Source: Streptomyces himalayensis subsp. himalayensis
GTDB taxonomy: Bacteria > Actinomycetota > Actinomycetes > Streptomycetales > Streptomycetaceae
NCBI RefSeq assembly: GCF_013778455.1
Contig: NZ_JACEHE010000002.1
Location: 537,107-601,106 of the forward strand
Length of the DNA stretch: 64,000 nucleotides
Direction: 5' to 3'
Shown: piece after piece, positions 27,449-36,395 of the stretch
Position numbering within the stretch: position 1 is the stretch's first letter
Layout: each line of letters opens with the position of its first letter
Position numbers and translations under genes: made by a program
The notes under the pieces: generated by a model
What the model was told of the DNA's origin: nothing
What the model saw: the letters and a program-made list of their open reading frames with translations, nothing else
Databases searched by the model: none

Positions 27449-27907
27449 ATGAGCATGTGGTGGTCCCTCCATTTGCGGCGCGAAGCTGCGAGCGTTCCGC
27501 TCGCCCGGCGCCTGCTCATCGGGACTATGGAGACCGCGGGCGTGGATCCCGACGTTTCCTTCGATCTCTCCGTTGCCCTGAGCGAGGCCTGCGCCAACGC
27601 CGTGGAGCACGGAGGGGGAGCGGCCCCCGGCGGATCCTCGGGCGCATACCGGGTGACGGCCTACCTCGACGGCGAGAAGTGCCGCATCGAAGTCGCCGAC
27701 TCCGGGCCCGGATTCCCTGCGGGGCGGACCCGTCCGACGGCACGCCCCGCCCCCGGAGACGCCGAGCGCGGTCGGGGGCTGTGCCTCATCCAGGAGCTTG
27801 CCGATGATGTGCAGTTCGGCAACAAGCCGGGCAGAGACGGCGGAGCGGTGGTCAGCTTCGACAAGATCCTCAAGTGGAGGGAAGACGCGCCGCTGGTGAC
27901 GGTGTAG
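27449..27907 (+). CDS. Anti-sigma-type ATP-binding protein (HATPase_c, RsbW-like)
   Basis: 152 residues forming one GHKL ATPase domain: N-box SEACANAVEHG, G1 box VADSGPGF and G2 box GRGLCLIQELADD. Streptomyces has many such single-domain proteins, acting as anti-sigma or anti-anti-sigma kinases. AGGAGG at 27436-27441 fixes the ATG at 27449; an in-frame start at 27320 would add unconserved residues. It is divergent from the copper operon with no partner gene beside it, so its sigma target is unknown. Confidence 0.88.
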   Translation: MSMWWSLHLRREAASVPLARRLLIGTMETAGVDPDVSFDLSVALSEACANAVEHGGGAAPGGSSGAYRVTAYLDGEKCRIEVADSGPGFPAGRTRPTARPAPGDAERGRGLCLIQELADDVQFGNKPGRDGGAVVSFDKILKWREDAPLVTV

Positions 27908-27934
27908 GCGGGGAACGGCCGAACTCTCGACTTC

Positions 27935-27970
27935 TCCCCCAAGCTCTCGGCTTCGCTCGAGCAGGGGGGA
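27935..27970. repeat. Dispersed CCCCC...GAGC.GGGGGG inverted repeat
   Basis: TCCCCCAAGCTC ... GAGCAGGGGGGA with a TCGGCTTCGCT centre. Essentially the same element recurs at 29621-29656. GGGACCCCCAC follows twice. This is a known style of Streptomyces intergenic repeat. Confidence 0.65.
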
Positions 27971-28041
27971 CCCCCACGAGCAGGGAGGGACCCCCACCCG
28001 TGTGACCGGCAGGGGCGTACCCGAGCCCTCCGGGCACGACA

Positions 28042-28072
28042 GTGGCCGGGCACCCCCACGGCGCCCGGCCAC
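28042..28072. terminator. Bidirectional terminator between the HATPase gene and pepP
   Basis: A perfect 10-bp stem GTGGCCGGGC / GCCCGGCCAC with an 11-base loop between two convergent genes. Confidence 0.65.
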
Positions 28073-28090
28073 CTCATCCGAATGTGCTGC

Positions 28091-29590
28091 TCAGCCCTTG
28101 AGCTTCGCCATCCACAGCTCGACCTCGTCGGAGCGGCGCGGCAGCCCCACCGACAGGTTCCGGTTGCCGTTCTCCGTCACGAGGATGTCGTCCTCGATAC
28201 GGACCCCGATGCCGCGGTACTCCTCCGGCACCGTCAGATCGTCCGCCTGGAAGTACAGGCCGGGCTCGACGGTCAGGCACATGCCCGGCTCCAGCGTGCC
28301 GTCCACGTACGTCTCGGTCCGCGCGACCGCGCAGTCGTGGACGTCCAGGCCGAGCATGTGACCGGTGCCGTGCAGGGTCCAGCGGCGCTGCAGCCCCAGC
28401 TCCAGGACCCGCTCGACCGGGCCCTCGACTAGACCCCACTCGACCAGCTTCTCGGTCAGCACGCGCTGCGCGGCGTCATGGAAGTCGCGGTACTTGGCGC
28501 CCGGCTTCACGGCCGCGATGCCGGCCTCCTGGGCCTCGTACACGGCGTCGTAGATCTTCCGCTGGATTTCGGTGTACGTGCCGTTGATCGGCAGGGTGCG
28601 CGTGACGTCGGCCGTGTAGAGGCTGTGGGTCTCCACGCCCGCGTCCAGCAGGAGCAGGTCGCCGGAGCGCACGGGACCGTCGTTGCGCACCCAGTGCAGG
28701 GTGCAGGCGTGCGGTCCTGCGGCGCAGATCGAGCCGTAGCCGATGTCGTTGCCCTCGACGCGGGCGCGCAGGAAGAACGTGCCCTCGATGTAGCGCTCGC
28801 TGGTCGCCTCGGCCTTGTCCAGGACCTTCACGACGTCCTCGAAGCCGCGCACGGTCGAGTCCACGGCCTTCTGCAGCTCGCCGACCTCGAACTCGTCCTT
28901 GACCAGCCGGGCCTCGGAGAGGAAGACGCGCAGCTCCTCGTCGCGCTCGCCCGTCACCTTGTCGGTGAGGGCGGCCTCGATCCCGGCGTCGTACCCGCGC
29001 ACGACCCGGACAGGCCCCGTGGCCTCGCGCAACTTGCCGGTCAGCTCGCGCACGTCGGCGGCGGGGATGCCGTACAGCTGCTCGGCCTCCGCGAGGGAGT
29101 GGCGGCGGCCGACCCACAGCTCGCCCTGGCCGTCCAGCCAGAACTCGCCGTTCTCGCGGTCGGAGCGCGGCAGCAGATAGATCGTCGCCTGATGGCTGTT
29201 CGTCCCGTCCGGGAAGGTCGTCGGCTCCAGGACGAGGACGCCGTCCTCGGTCTGGTTCCCGGTGAGGTACGCGTACTCGACGGAGGCGCGGAAGGGGTAC
29301 TCGGTGTCGTTCGAGCGGGTCTTCAGATTGCCCGCGGGAATGACGAGGCGCTCACCCGGGAAGCGCGCGGAGAGCGCGGCGCGGCGGCGCGCCGTGTGCT
29401 CGGCCTGGGGGATCGGCTGCAGGCCGCGCAGCTCGGTGTCGGCCCAGCCGGACTTCATGTTCTCGGCGAGCTCGTCGGACACGCCCGGGTACAGGCCGTT
29501 CTTGCGCTGCTTGATCGGCTCTTCGGCTTCGGTCTCCGGCCCCGCTGCGGTAGCAGCAGAGTCCAAAGCTTCCGGGAGCTCGTCGGCCAC
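28091..29590 (-). CDS. pepP: Xaa-Pro aminopeptidase (aminopeptidase P, M24B)
   Basis: About 499 residues. It removes N-terminal residues preceding proline in the cytoplasm. The N-terminal AMP_N domain (about 40-190) precedes the pita-bread metalloprotease fold with all five metal ligands: two Asp in LLLDAGVETHSLYTADVTR, His in HGTGHMLGLDVHD, Glu in TVEPGLYF and Glu in GVRIEDDIL. AGGAGG at 29597-29602 directly abuts the ATG at 29596; GTG 29590, six bases from it, is the better start. Confidence 0.94.
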   Translation of the reverse strand: MADELPEALDSAATAAGPETEAEEPIKQRKNGLYPGVSDELAENMKSGWADTELRGLQPIPQAEHTARRRAALSARFPGERLVIPAGNLKTRSNDTEYPFRASVEYAYLTGNQTEDGVLVLEPTTFPDGTNSHQATIYLLPRSDRENGEFWLDGQGELWVGRRHSLAEAEQLYGIPAADVRELTGKLREATGPVRVVRGYDAGIEAALTDKVTGERDEELRVFLSEARLVKDEFEVGELQKAVDSTVRGFEDVVKVLDKAEATSERYIEGTFFLRARVEGNDIGYGSICAAGPHACTLHWVRNDGPVRSGDLLLLDAGVETHSLYTADVTRTLPINGTYTEIQRKIYDAVYEAQEAGIAAVKPGAKYRDFHDAAQRVLTEKLVEWGLVEGPVERVLELGLQRRWTLHGTGHMLGLDVHDCAVARTETYVDGTLEPGMCLTVEPGLYFQADDLTVPEEYRGIGVRIEDDILVTENGNRNLSVGLPRRSDEVELWMAKLKG

Positions 29591-29620
29591 GGTCATCCTC
29601 CTCGATACGGCACTGGACCT

Positions 29621-29656
29621 TCCCCCGGGCTCTCGGTGGTGATCGAGCAGGGGGGA
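29621..29656. repeat. Second copy of the dispersed inverted repeat
   Basis: TCCCCCGGGCTC ... GAGCAGGGGGGA, the same arms as 27935-27970 with a different centre. It lies in the spacer before pepP, upstream of its ribosome binding site. Confidence 0.65.
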
Positions 29657-29738
29657 CCTCCACCATCGTACGGGCGCAGGTAAGGGGGCCCAGGGCCCAA
29701 GGACCTGTCGCGAGGAGGTCTGACGCCAGATGGCCCGC

Positions 29739-31133
29739 TCACTCGAAGCGGGCCGCCAGCAGCACCACGTCCTCCTCGCTCTCGGCCTCGGCGAGCCCGT
29801 CCGGCAGCACCTGGCGCAGGACGTGGTCGGCGATGCCTTCGGGGTCCTGTCTCAGCACTCGCGGCACGCTCGCCGCCGCCGCGTGCAGCCGTGCGAAAGC
29901 CCGGTCCATGGGATCGCCGGTGCGGTGCAGCAGGCCGTCGGTGCACAGCAATACCGTTTCGCCAGGCTCCGGCCGGATTTCCACGCTCGGCGCCTCCCAG
30001 CACGTCAGCATTCCCAGCGGCGCGGACAGCGACGTCTCCACGAACTCCGTGCGCCGCTCGCCGACGATCAGCGGCGGGCTGTGCCCGGCTCCGGCCAGCG
30101 TGATCTTGCGCAGCAGGGGTTCGCAGTACGCGAACAGGGCGGTGGCGCTCCGCGCGGGCTCGGTCAGCCGCATCAGCAGTTCGAGATCGGACAGCACGGC
30201 GACCGGATCCTCGCCCTCCATCACCGCGTACGCCCGCAGGGACGCCCTCAGCCGCCCCATCGCGGCCACCGCGCTCGGTCCGCAGCCGGTGACGGAGCCG
30301 ACGGCGAGTCCGAGCGCGCCCTCGGGCAGCGGCAGCGCGTCGTACCAGTCGCCTCCGCCGCGCGGGCCGGTGCGATGGCGGGCGGCGAGCTGCACCCCGG
30401 CGACCCGGGGCAGCCGTGCGGGCAGCAGCTCACCAGTGATGGTCGCGACGGTCGAGCGGGCCCGCTCCAGTTCGAGCAGCCGGGCCAGATGCTCGGTTGC
30501 GTAGCGCGCATAGAGGCCCACGAGGTGCCGCTGCCGTTCGACGGGCTCGGCCGGCTCGTCGTACAGCCAGACCGCCGCGCCGAGCCGGCCCGCCGCATCC
30601 GTGGCCAGCGCCAGCGTGTAGCTGGCGGCGAAACCGAGGCGCGCCGCGACCGCGCGATGGCGCGGATCCAGCTCCTCCTCGGCGAACAGGTCGGGGTGCG
30701 CGATCTCGGCGTCACCGCCCGGAAGCCCCTCCAGAATCCGCCCGTACGAGGTGGAGCTGCGCGGCACCGTCTCCATATGGCCGAGATCGGCGCGGCCCAG
30801 GCCGAGACCGATCGTGGTGTCCGGGCCGTCGCCGTCGGCAGGCTCCAGGATCACGAGACCGCGGCGGGCGCCGACGAGAGCGGCTCCGGCGTCCAGCAGT
30901 TCGTGCAGGGCGCCGTCCAAGGACGCCGTGCGGGCCAGCCGTTCGGTGAGTTCGTGCAGCGTGGTGAGGTCGGAGACCCAGCCGGCGAGCCGGTCCTGGA
31001 GCACGGCGCAGGTGGCGCTGGGGGAAACGGCCGACGGGGAACCCGATGCGGAGGATGCGGGCGCGACAGTGTGTGCGGGCGGTGGAACCGTTGAATCGAT
31101 TCCAGCCACTTTCGGGAGGCGGGGGACGTTCAT
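29739..31133 (-). CDS. GAF-SpoIIE (PP2C-type) phosphatase-like regulator
   Basis: About 464 residues: a GAF domain (about 50-230) and a SpoIIE/PP2C domain (about 250-464). Metal-site motifs GGDWYD, TDGLLH and EEDVVLLA are present, but the usual GDVxGHG Asp motif reads GSVTGCG, so one acidic residue is lost. Relatives dephosphorylate anti-anti-sigma factors. ATG 31133 (MNVPRLPKVAG) is chosen because a good promoter ends just upstream; an in-frame start at 31229 would lie before that promoter. Confidence 0.85.
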   Translation of the reverse strand: MNVPRLPKVAGIDSTVPPPAHTVAPASSASGSPSAVSPSATCAVLQDRLAGWVSDLTTLHELTERLARTASLDGALHELLDAGAALVGARRGLVILEPADGDGPDTTIGLGLGRADLGHMETVPRSSTSYGRILEGLPGGDAEIAHPDLFAEEELDPRHRAVAARLGFAASYTLALATDAAGRLGAAVWLYDEPAEPVERQRHLVGLYARYATEHLARLLELERARSTVATITGELLPARLPRVAGVQLAARHRTGPRGGGDWYDALPLPEGALGLAVGSVTGCGPSAVAAMGRLRASLRAYAVMEGEDPVAVLSDLELLMRLTEPARSATALFAYCEPLLRKITLAGAGHSPPLIVGERRTEFVETSLSAPLGMLTCWEAPSVEIRPEPGETVLLCTDGLLHRTGDPMDRAFARLHAAAASVPRVLRQDPEGIADHVLRQVLPDGLAEAESEEDVVLLAARFE

Positions 31134-31164
31134 GGCGTCCGGCTTTCGGGACGGTGCGTATTGC

Positions 31165-31192
31165 CCAATAGCATCGCAAACCCCCATGTCAA
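31165..31192 (-). promoter_or_regulatory. Sigma-70-type promoter for the GAF-SpoIIE gene
   Basis: On the minus strand TTGACA (31192-31187), 16 bases, then TATTGG (31170-31165), about 32 bases before the ATG at 31133. The rest of the 566-base spacer up to 31699 shows no gene I can support. Confidence 0.6.
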
Positions 31193-31699
31193 TCTGCACC
31201 GCTAGCAGTGTCTCCACATCTACACGCACTCGTCAGGGGATGTCCAGCATTGTCCTGCTGGGATTCCTGGTGTCCATGAGGTGCGTCTGATGATGTGAAC
31301 TTGGCCAAAAATTGCCCCAGGTAACGGCATATTGCGGTCGACTGGTTTTGTTCGACGGAGCGTCATCGCGGTTGTGATGGGTACGTACTCGGTGAAGGCC
31401 AGGGGCAGTTGGGGATCATCCCGGAACCTGGCGCCGGACCCGGGCGTCTTAACCACCGACGACCGTGACCCCATCCTCCCGTGGCGGAGGCGGCGAGAAC
31501 CACGCGCGACGGCAAACGCCAGGCGCCGCCACCCCCGCGCCATGCTTTTAATGGACGCAGCCGACGCTTGGCGCTGCGGCTCATCGGGGTTTCCCCCTGC
31601 CTCGGGCTGGGGTGTGATGCGCCTGCTTGTACGCACAGTAAGTGATGCACACAAGGTGTGACGTGACCCTCGGCGTTCAACGGAAAGGAACGAGCGCTC

Positions 31700-32365
31700 A
31701 TGCGCGAGATCCCCGGAAGGCGACGCAGGATCCTCTCCAGGCGAAACAACGGGAGGCCTGAGTTGATCAGCGCGGCCCTGAACTTCGCGACCGCATGGCA
31801 GTGGCCCGTACTCCCGGGTGTGGGGCTCCGGACGCGAGGCGCCGACCTCTGCGCCTGCCCCGACCCGGAGTGCACGGTGCCCGGCGCTCATCCCTTCGAC
31901 CCCGTGCTGCTTGCCGCCACCACCGACGAGCCCATGGTGCGCTGGTGGTGGACGAACCGGCCCGAGGCGCCGATCGTGCTCGCCACCGGAGGCCGCGCGC
32001 CGTGCGCGGTCAGCCTGCCGGCGCTCGCGGGCGCCCGCGCCCTAGCGGCGCTCGACCGCAGGGACGTGCGGCTGGGCCCGGTCGTCGCGAACCCGGACCG
32101 CTGGTTCCTGCTCGTCGCGCCCTACTCGCTGGAGCAGCTCGGCGAGCTGCTGTACGCCAAGGACCACGTGCCCGGTTCCCTCCGCTTCCACGGCGACGGC
32201 GGCTATCTGGCACTGCCCCCGTCGGTGACCGGCCAGGGCCAGGTCCGCTGGGAGCGCGCTCCGCTCCCCGGCTCCGCGGCCCCCTGGCTGCCCGACGTCG
32301 AAGCCGTCGTCGACACCGTGGTGGAAGCCCTCACTCGTACGGGTGTGAGCGCACCCGAGTTGTAG
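31700..32365 (+). CDS. Degenerate bifunctional primase/polymerase (prim-pol)-like protein
   Basis: 221 residues resembling the N-terminal prim-pol domain: AALNFATAWQWPVLPGVG, a Cys-containing CACPDPECTVPGAHP segment, and WWWTNRPEAPIVLATGG. Where catalytic members have a hhDhD motif after that glycine, this protein reads APCAVSLPAL, with no aspartates. It is therefore unlikely to polymerise and may be regulatory or structural. GGAAAGGA precedes the ATG by about 10 bases. Compare the intact homologue at 45676-46542. Confidence 0.78.
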   Translation: MREIPGRRRRILSRRNNGRPELISAALNFATAWQWPVLPGVGLRTRGADLCACPDPECTVPGAHPFDPVLLAATTDEPMVRWWWTNRPEAPIVLATGGRAPCAVSLPALAGARALAALDRRDVRLGPVVANPDRWFLLVAPYSLEQLGELLYAKDHVPGSLRFHGDGGYLALPPSVTGQGQVRWERAPLPGSAAPWLPDVEAVVDTVVEALTRTGVSAPEL

Positions 32366-32420
32366 GGGCAACCGGCGCGCGGCGAACTGTGCGACTGCGA
32401 ACCGCCGTTATCTTCAGGCC

Positions 32421-33134
32421 ATGCTCTGTCTCCCCGGGGGGCGTTCCCCGGATCTCCGGATGCGTTCCCCCGGCCACCGGAGGCGCCCCCCGACCCCTCG
32501 TCTGATCGTGCTCTCCGTCCTTGTGGCGCTGACGGCTCTGCTGCCGTTGACCGGAGCATCGGCCGGACCGGCGCACGAGGACGTGACAGGCGGGTCGGGA
32601 CCGGCGGCCCGTACCGCGGAGGCCGCTCGCACGGCTCCGGAACCGGGCGCGGATAGCGCCGCACCCGCTGGAGACCTCGCGAGCGGGAGTGACAGCACCG
32701 GGAGTGACAGCACCGGGGGTGAGAGCACCGGGGATGACAGCACGTCGTCGCCGTCGTCATCGTCCGAGGCGTCCGGCCCGGTCGCCGCCGCCCGGTGCGG
32801 TCCGGATCTCTCGTCGACCGACGGCATCGAGGCCCAGACCTGCGTGCTGACGCAGGGAGATCAGACCTGGGCGCGCACTTACTACCGCAACGAGACCGGC
32901 CGGGAACTCATTTCCGTACTGACGCTGATGGTCCCGGACGGGCAAACGGTGCAGATGCACTGCGCGGTGACTGCGGGGGACACCTCCGGGGCGTGCGAAA
33001 CGCCGAGGGAGCGCACGACGGGGGATGCGGCGGCGTATGCGGCGGTGGCGGAGTTCGCGGCGACAGGCGCCGCCCCGGGCAGCCAGGAGGCCGAACCGCT
33101 GCTGCTGCGCTCGGGCAGCGATGAACCTGCCTGA
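32421..33134 (+). CDS. Secreted protein of unknown function with Ser/Thr-rich linker
   Basis: 237 residues (or about 224 from the in-frame ATG at 32460). A basic N-terminus and hydrophobic stretch RLIVLSVLVALTALLPL ending GASA form a signal. An Ala/Ser/Thr/Asp linker carries DSTGSDSTGG-type repeats, encoded by a 15-bp DNA repeat (about 32690-32745). A C-terminal domain with three Cys (ARCGPDLSS, QTCVLTQG, MHCAV, plus GACETP) may hold disulfides. I do not recognise the family. Confidence 0.7.
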   Translation: MLCLPGGRSPDLRMRSPGHRRRPPTPRLIVLSVLVALTALLPLTGASAGPAHEDVTGGSGPAARTAEAARTAPEPGADSAAPAGDLASGSDSTGSDSTGGESTGDDSTSSPSSSSEASGPVAAARCGPDLSSTDGIEAQTCVLTQGDQTWARTYYRNETGRELISVLTLMVPDGQTVQMHCAVTAGDTSGACETPRERTTGDAAAYAAVAEFAATGAAPGSQEAEPLLLRSGSDEPA

Positions 33135-33223
33135 TCATGAGGCGGGTTGAGGCACGAGGCATCCGGGGGCGAAGTCGCGGCGTCCGGGGTGTGTCCGGCG
33201 GCTGGTGCCCGGACATGGAAGCG

Positions 33224-33261
33224 CCCGGTTGCTGGCGACGGGGGATGCACCAGCAACCGGG
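33224..33261. terminator. Bidirectional terminator
   Basis: A perfect 12-bp stem CCCGGTTGCTGG / CCAGCAACCGGG with a 14-base loop between convergent genes. Confidence 0.65.
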
Positions 33262-33406
33262 CTCGATTGAACGGTAACAAGAGATCGGCTGTTCGCAAAT
33301 TCGATCTCGTGGATCCGGGCACCGAATAACCTGCATTTGCAGGGAGTTGTGACAGGAGTCACGGCTGATCTGAAGATCTCCGGTTGATTGCCCGGGCAGC
33401 TGTGCG

Positions 33407-34405
33407 TCAGCTGAGAGTCACCTGTCGATTGGTGAGGCCACCGCGCGCGCGGCGCTCGTCCGCCGTGAGCGGCGCGTCGGACGCGAGCGCCGCGGCGAGC
33501 CGCTCGGCGAACTCGGCCGCCGGCTTCTCGATGTCCTCGGCCGAGACGCCCGAGGGCAGATCCCAGACCGGAACCGTGAGCCCGTGCGCACGGAACGAGC
33601 CGACCAGGCGCGTGCCCTCACCGAGCCCCGACGCACCGGCCGCGTGCAGCCGCGCGAGCGCGTCGATGAGCTGCTCCTCGGGGTACGGCATGACCCAGCG
33701 CAGATGGTTCTTCTCCGGTGTCTCGCACCAGTACGCGGCGTCGACGCCGGAGAGCTTCACGGTGGGGATCGCCGCGGCGTTCGCCCGCTCCAGTGAGGCG
33801 GCGACCTCCGGCGATGCGTTCTCCGAGTCGGGGACCCAGAACTCGAACCCCGAGTGCACGACCGGCTCGAAGGGTGCCTTCGGGTCGAGGAGATCCTGCA
33901 GACGCGGGGCGTCCGAGGGAGCGCGGCGGCCCTGGACGGGCGTGCCCGGCTCGGCGGTCAGCGCGCGCTGCAGGGTGTCGGCGAGATCGCGGCTGATGTC
34001 GCCGGACGGGGTGTCGTTCTGCAGGCCGAGCAGCACGGAGCCGTCGTCGCGGCGCAGCGCCGGCCACGCCATGGGCAGCACGGTCGCGAGGGTCACCGAC
34101 GGAACTCCCTCCGGAAGCCCGCCCTTCAGGGTCAGTTCGACGGTCGCGGCGGGCACCAACTCGCGCAGCGCGATCCAGTCCCCTTCGCCGGCCAGGCCCT
34201 CGAAGGGGCGGTGCACCAACTCGGTCACCGCGTGCGCGGCGGCCCTGCCATGGCATGCCTTGTAGCGACGGCCCGAACCGCACGGGCAGGCTTCGCGGGC
34301 TCCGACCACCGGCACGTCACCCTCGGCGCCTGCGGTGCGGGCGGTGCGGGCGCCATTGGTGATCTGCGCCTTCTTGGCCTTGGTCTGACTGCGCTTTTTG
34401 GCCAT
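33407..34405 (-). CDS. DUF5926 family protein with SEC-C zinc motif
   Basis: 332 residues. A Lys-rich start (MAKKRSQTKAKKAQ) is followed by the SEC-C zinc-binding motif ACPCGSGRRYKACHG (about 40-54), as at the C-terminus of SecA. The remaining ~270 residues match the actinobacterial DUF5926 pattern as I know it. No catalytic motif is visible. SEC-C suggests binding to SecB-like partners or ribosomes, but the role is unknown. Single gene on the minus strand. Confidence 0.85.
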   Translation of the reverse strand: MAKKRSQTKAKKAQITNGARTARTAGAEGDVPVVGAREACPCGSGRRYKACHGRAAAHAVTELVHRPFEGLAGEGDWIALRELVPAATVELTLKGGLPEGVPSVTLATVLPMAWPALRRDDGSVLLGLQNDTPSGDISRDLADTLQRALTAEPGTPVQGRRAPSDAPRLQDLLDPKAPFEPVVHSGFEFWVPDSENASPEVAASLERANAAAIPTVKLSGVDAAYWCETPEKNHLRWVMPYPEEQLIDALARLHAAGASGLGEGTRLVGSFRAHGLTVPVWDLPSGVSAEDIEKPAAEFAERLAAALASDAPLTADERRARGGLTNRQVTLS

Positions 34406-34562
34406 CTTGGGTGTCTCCCGCCAGCGGCTGGTCCTGTTACGGGCGCGAGCCTAGCCGCTCGTACGGACAGCGGCGGGGATCAGCCCGGCACGACGGCCGT
34501 GGCGGCGGCACAAGCGGGGCGAGTCGGTCCATGTCGCCGGTTCCGCCAGAGGCGGTGCCGGT

Positions 34563-35111
34563 TCAGTCCATGTCGTCGAACGCGTCCGCGAAGTCCAGGT
34601 CCGATATGTCCGGCATCGCGGACACCGGGGGCGCCGCGATGCGCGAAGCGAAGTCATCGCGCCGGTGGCCGTGCACATCGCCATGGACCACGACCCACAC
34701 CGTGACCTCACCCTGGGCGTCGTCCCGGACACCCCAGTCGTCGGCCAGTGCCGTGATGATGTTGAGCCCGCGGCCGCCATGTGCGGTGACCGAGGGCGTG
34801 GCCGGAACCGGGCGGGTCGGACCACCGCCGTCCGTCACCTCGACCATGAGCCGGCCGCCGGCGTCCACGCTCCACGCGGCCCTGACGTCCCCATCACCGG
34901 CGAGGGCATCGCCCAGCGGTCTGCCGTGCCGGCAGGCATTGCTGAGCAGTTCGGAAAGGATCAGTACTGCATCGTCTATGACCGAGTCCGGTACGCCACC
35001 TATGCGCAACTGATCGCGCATCCGGTGTCTCGCTTCCCCCACGCCCGCAGGGCCATGGGGCACGGCCATGCTTGACGACGTGGGCACCTCCTGTGCCACC
35101 ACCAACGCCAC
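34563..35111 (-). CDS. Anti-sigma-type ATP-binding protein (HATPase_c)
   Basis: 182 residues with N-box LILSELLSNACRHG, G1 box VTDGGGP and G2 box GRGLNIITALADDWG. The C-terminal tail is acidic (DLDFADAFDDMD). AGGAGG (complement at 35120-35125) sits 8 bases before the GTG at 35111, so this start is preferred over an ATG at 35198. Probably a regulator of an unidentified sigma factor, like the gene at 27449. Confidence 0.85.
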   Translation of the reverse strand: MALVVAQEVPTSSSMAVPHGPAGVGEARHRMRDQLRIGGVPDSVIDDAVLILSELLSNACRHGRPLGDALAGDGDVRAAWSVDAGGRLMVEVTDGGGPTRPVPATPSVTAHGGRGLNIITALADDWGVRDDAQGEVTVWVVVHGDVHGHRRDDFASRIAAPPVSAMPDISDLDFADAFDDMD

Positions 35112-35270
35112 CCCCGAGACCTCCTTCGCCCCACGCCACGGTGTGGATGCCCCAATGGGTTCGACGGGAAACCGGCCAATACACGGCCTGTGACGCACTC
35201 GTCACGATCGAATACGGATCGAACGCGCCGGTGCACTCCCTGTAACGGGCGCTGAGGCTGCCGACAGGGG

Positions 35271-36107
35271 CTAATTACGGCCAAGTTGGGACAGAACCTG
35301 CCGGGGGCGATTGGTGATGATCGCGTCGACGCCCAGTTCGGCACAGAGCTCCACATCGGCGGGCTGGTCGACGGTCCAGACATGCACCTGGTGGCCCGCC
35401 TGCTTCAGCCTGGCGACGTATCCCGGGTGGCTGCGGACGATGCGGATGCCGGGCCCCGCGATGCCCACCCCCACCGGCAGCCGTCCGTCGCGCAGCCGCG
35501 GCGAGAGGAACTGCATCAGGTATACGGCGGGCAGGGTGGGCGACGCCGCCCGGATGCGGTGCAGCGAGCGCGCCGAGAAGCTCATGATCCGTACCGGCGA
35601 GGGCCCCTCGGCGGGCGGCGAGTCCAGCCCGAAGCGCTTGAGGAGGGCCAGCAGCCGCTCCTCCACCTGGCCGGCCCAGCGCGTGGGGTGCTTCGTCTCG
35701 ATGGCCAGCCCGACCGGGCGGCCCGCGTCGGCCACGAGTTCGAGCAGCCGCTCCAGGGTGAGGACGGATGTGTCCTCCGGGTCCGGGTGCTCCTCCCAGT
35801 CGGGGCTCTCCTCCCAGCCGCGGTCCCCTGCGGGGGTCTGCTGCTTCTTCCAGGAGCCGAAGTCGAGCGCGGCGAGGTCGGCGAGCTCCAGGGCCGAGAC
35901 GGCGCCGCGGCCGTTGGACGTACGGTTGACGCGTCGGTCGTGGACGCAGACGAGATGGCCGTCCGCGGTCAGCCGCACATCGCATTCCAGGGCGTCGGCC
36001 CCGTCCTCGATCGCCTTCTTGTATGCGGCCAGGGTGTGTTCGGGAGCGTCCTCGGAGGCTCCACGGTGGGCGACGACCTCGATCAGGTGCTGTCGTGCGT
36101 AGGTCAC
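35271..36107 (-). CDS. Glycerophosphodiester phosphodiesterase (GDPD)
   Basis: 278 residues. It hydrolyses glycerophosphodiesters to glycerol-3-phosphate and an alcohol. The GDPD signature is intact: VVAHRGASEDAPEHT with the catalytic His and Arg, ALECDVRLTADGHLVCVHD with the metal-binding Glu and Asp and the second His, and AIETKHP and VHVWTVDQP further on. No signal peptide, so it is cytoplasmic. GTG 36107 gives a start 12 residues before the motif; the frame stays open far upstream without family sequence. No strong ribosome binding site is seen. Confidence 0.9.
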   Translation of the reverse strand: MTYARQHLIEVVAHRGASEDAPEHTLAAYKKAIEDGADALECDVRLTADGHLVCVHDRRVNRTSNGRGAVSALELADLAALDFGSWKKQQTPAGDRGWEESPDWEEHPDPEDTSVLTLERLLELVADAGRPVGLAIETKHPTRWAGQVEERLLALLKRFGLDSPPAEGPSPVRIMSFSARSLHRIRAASPTLPAVYLMQFLSPRLRDGRLPVGVGIAGPGIRIVRSHPGYVARLKQAGHQVHVWTVDQPADVELCAELGVDAIITNRPRQVLSQLGRN

Positions 36108-36395
36108 CGCGTCATGGTGCCACCGCTGCGGGGTAGACGTGGGAGAGAGGGTGCCGGAGAGGGCCCGGCGATGGGTGGCGCGAAATGGCCTGTCCGGCTG
36201 GAGGGCCCTCCCCGGATGCGTCCGTTTCGTCGGAGATAAAGGATGGCATCGGACGCACAGGAACGGCTTATGGTGCCCTGACGTCCCTTGGTAAAAGCTG
36301 ACCGCATACAAATGCACAGCTGGACCGTGCCGGTTCGTGGCCGTAGGCGACCGAGTACGACCGAGAAGAACAGCCCTGGATCGAGGAGAAGAGCT

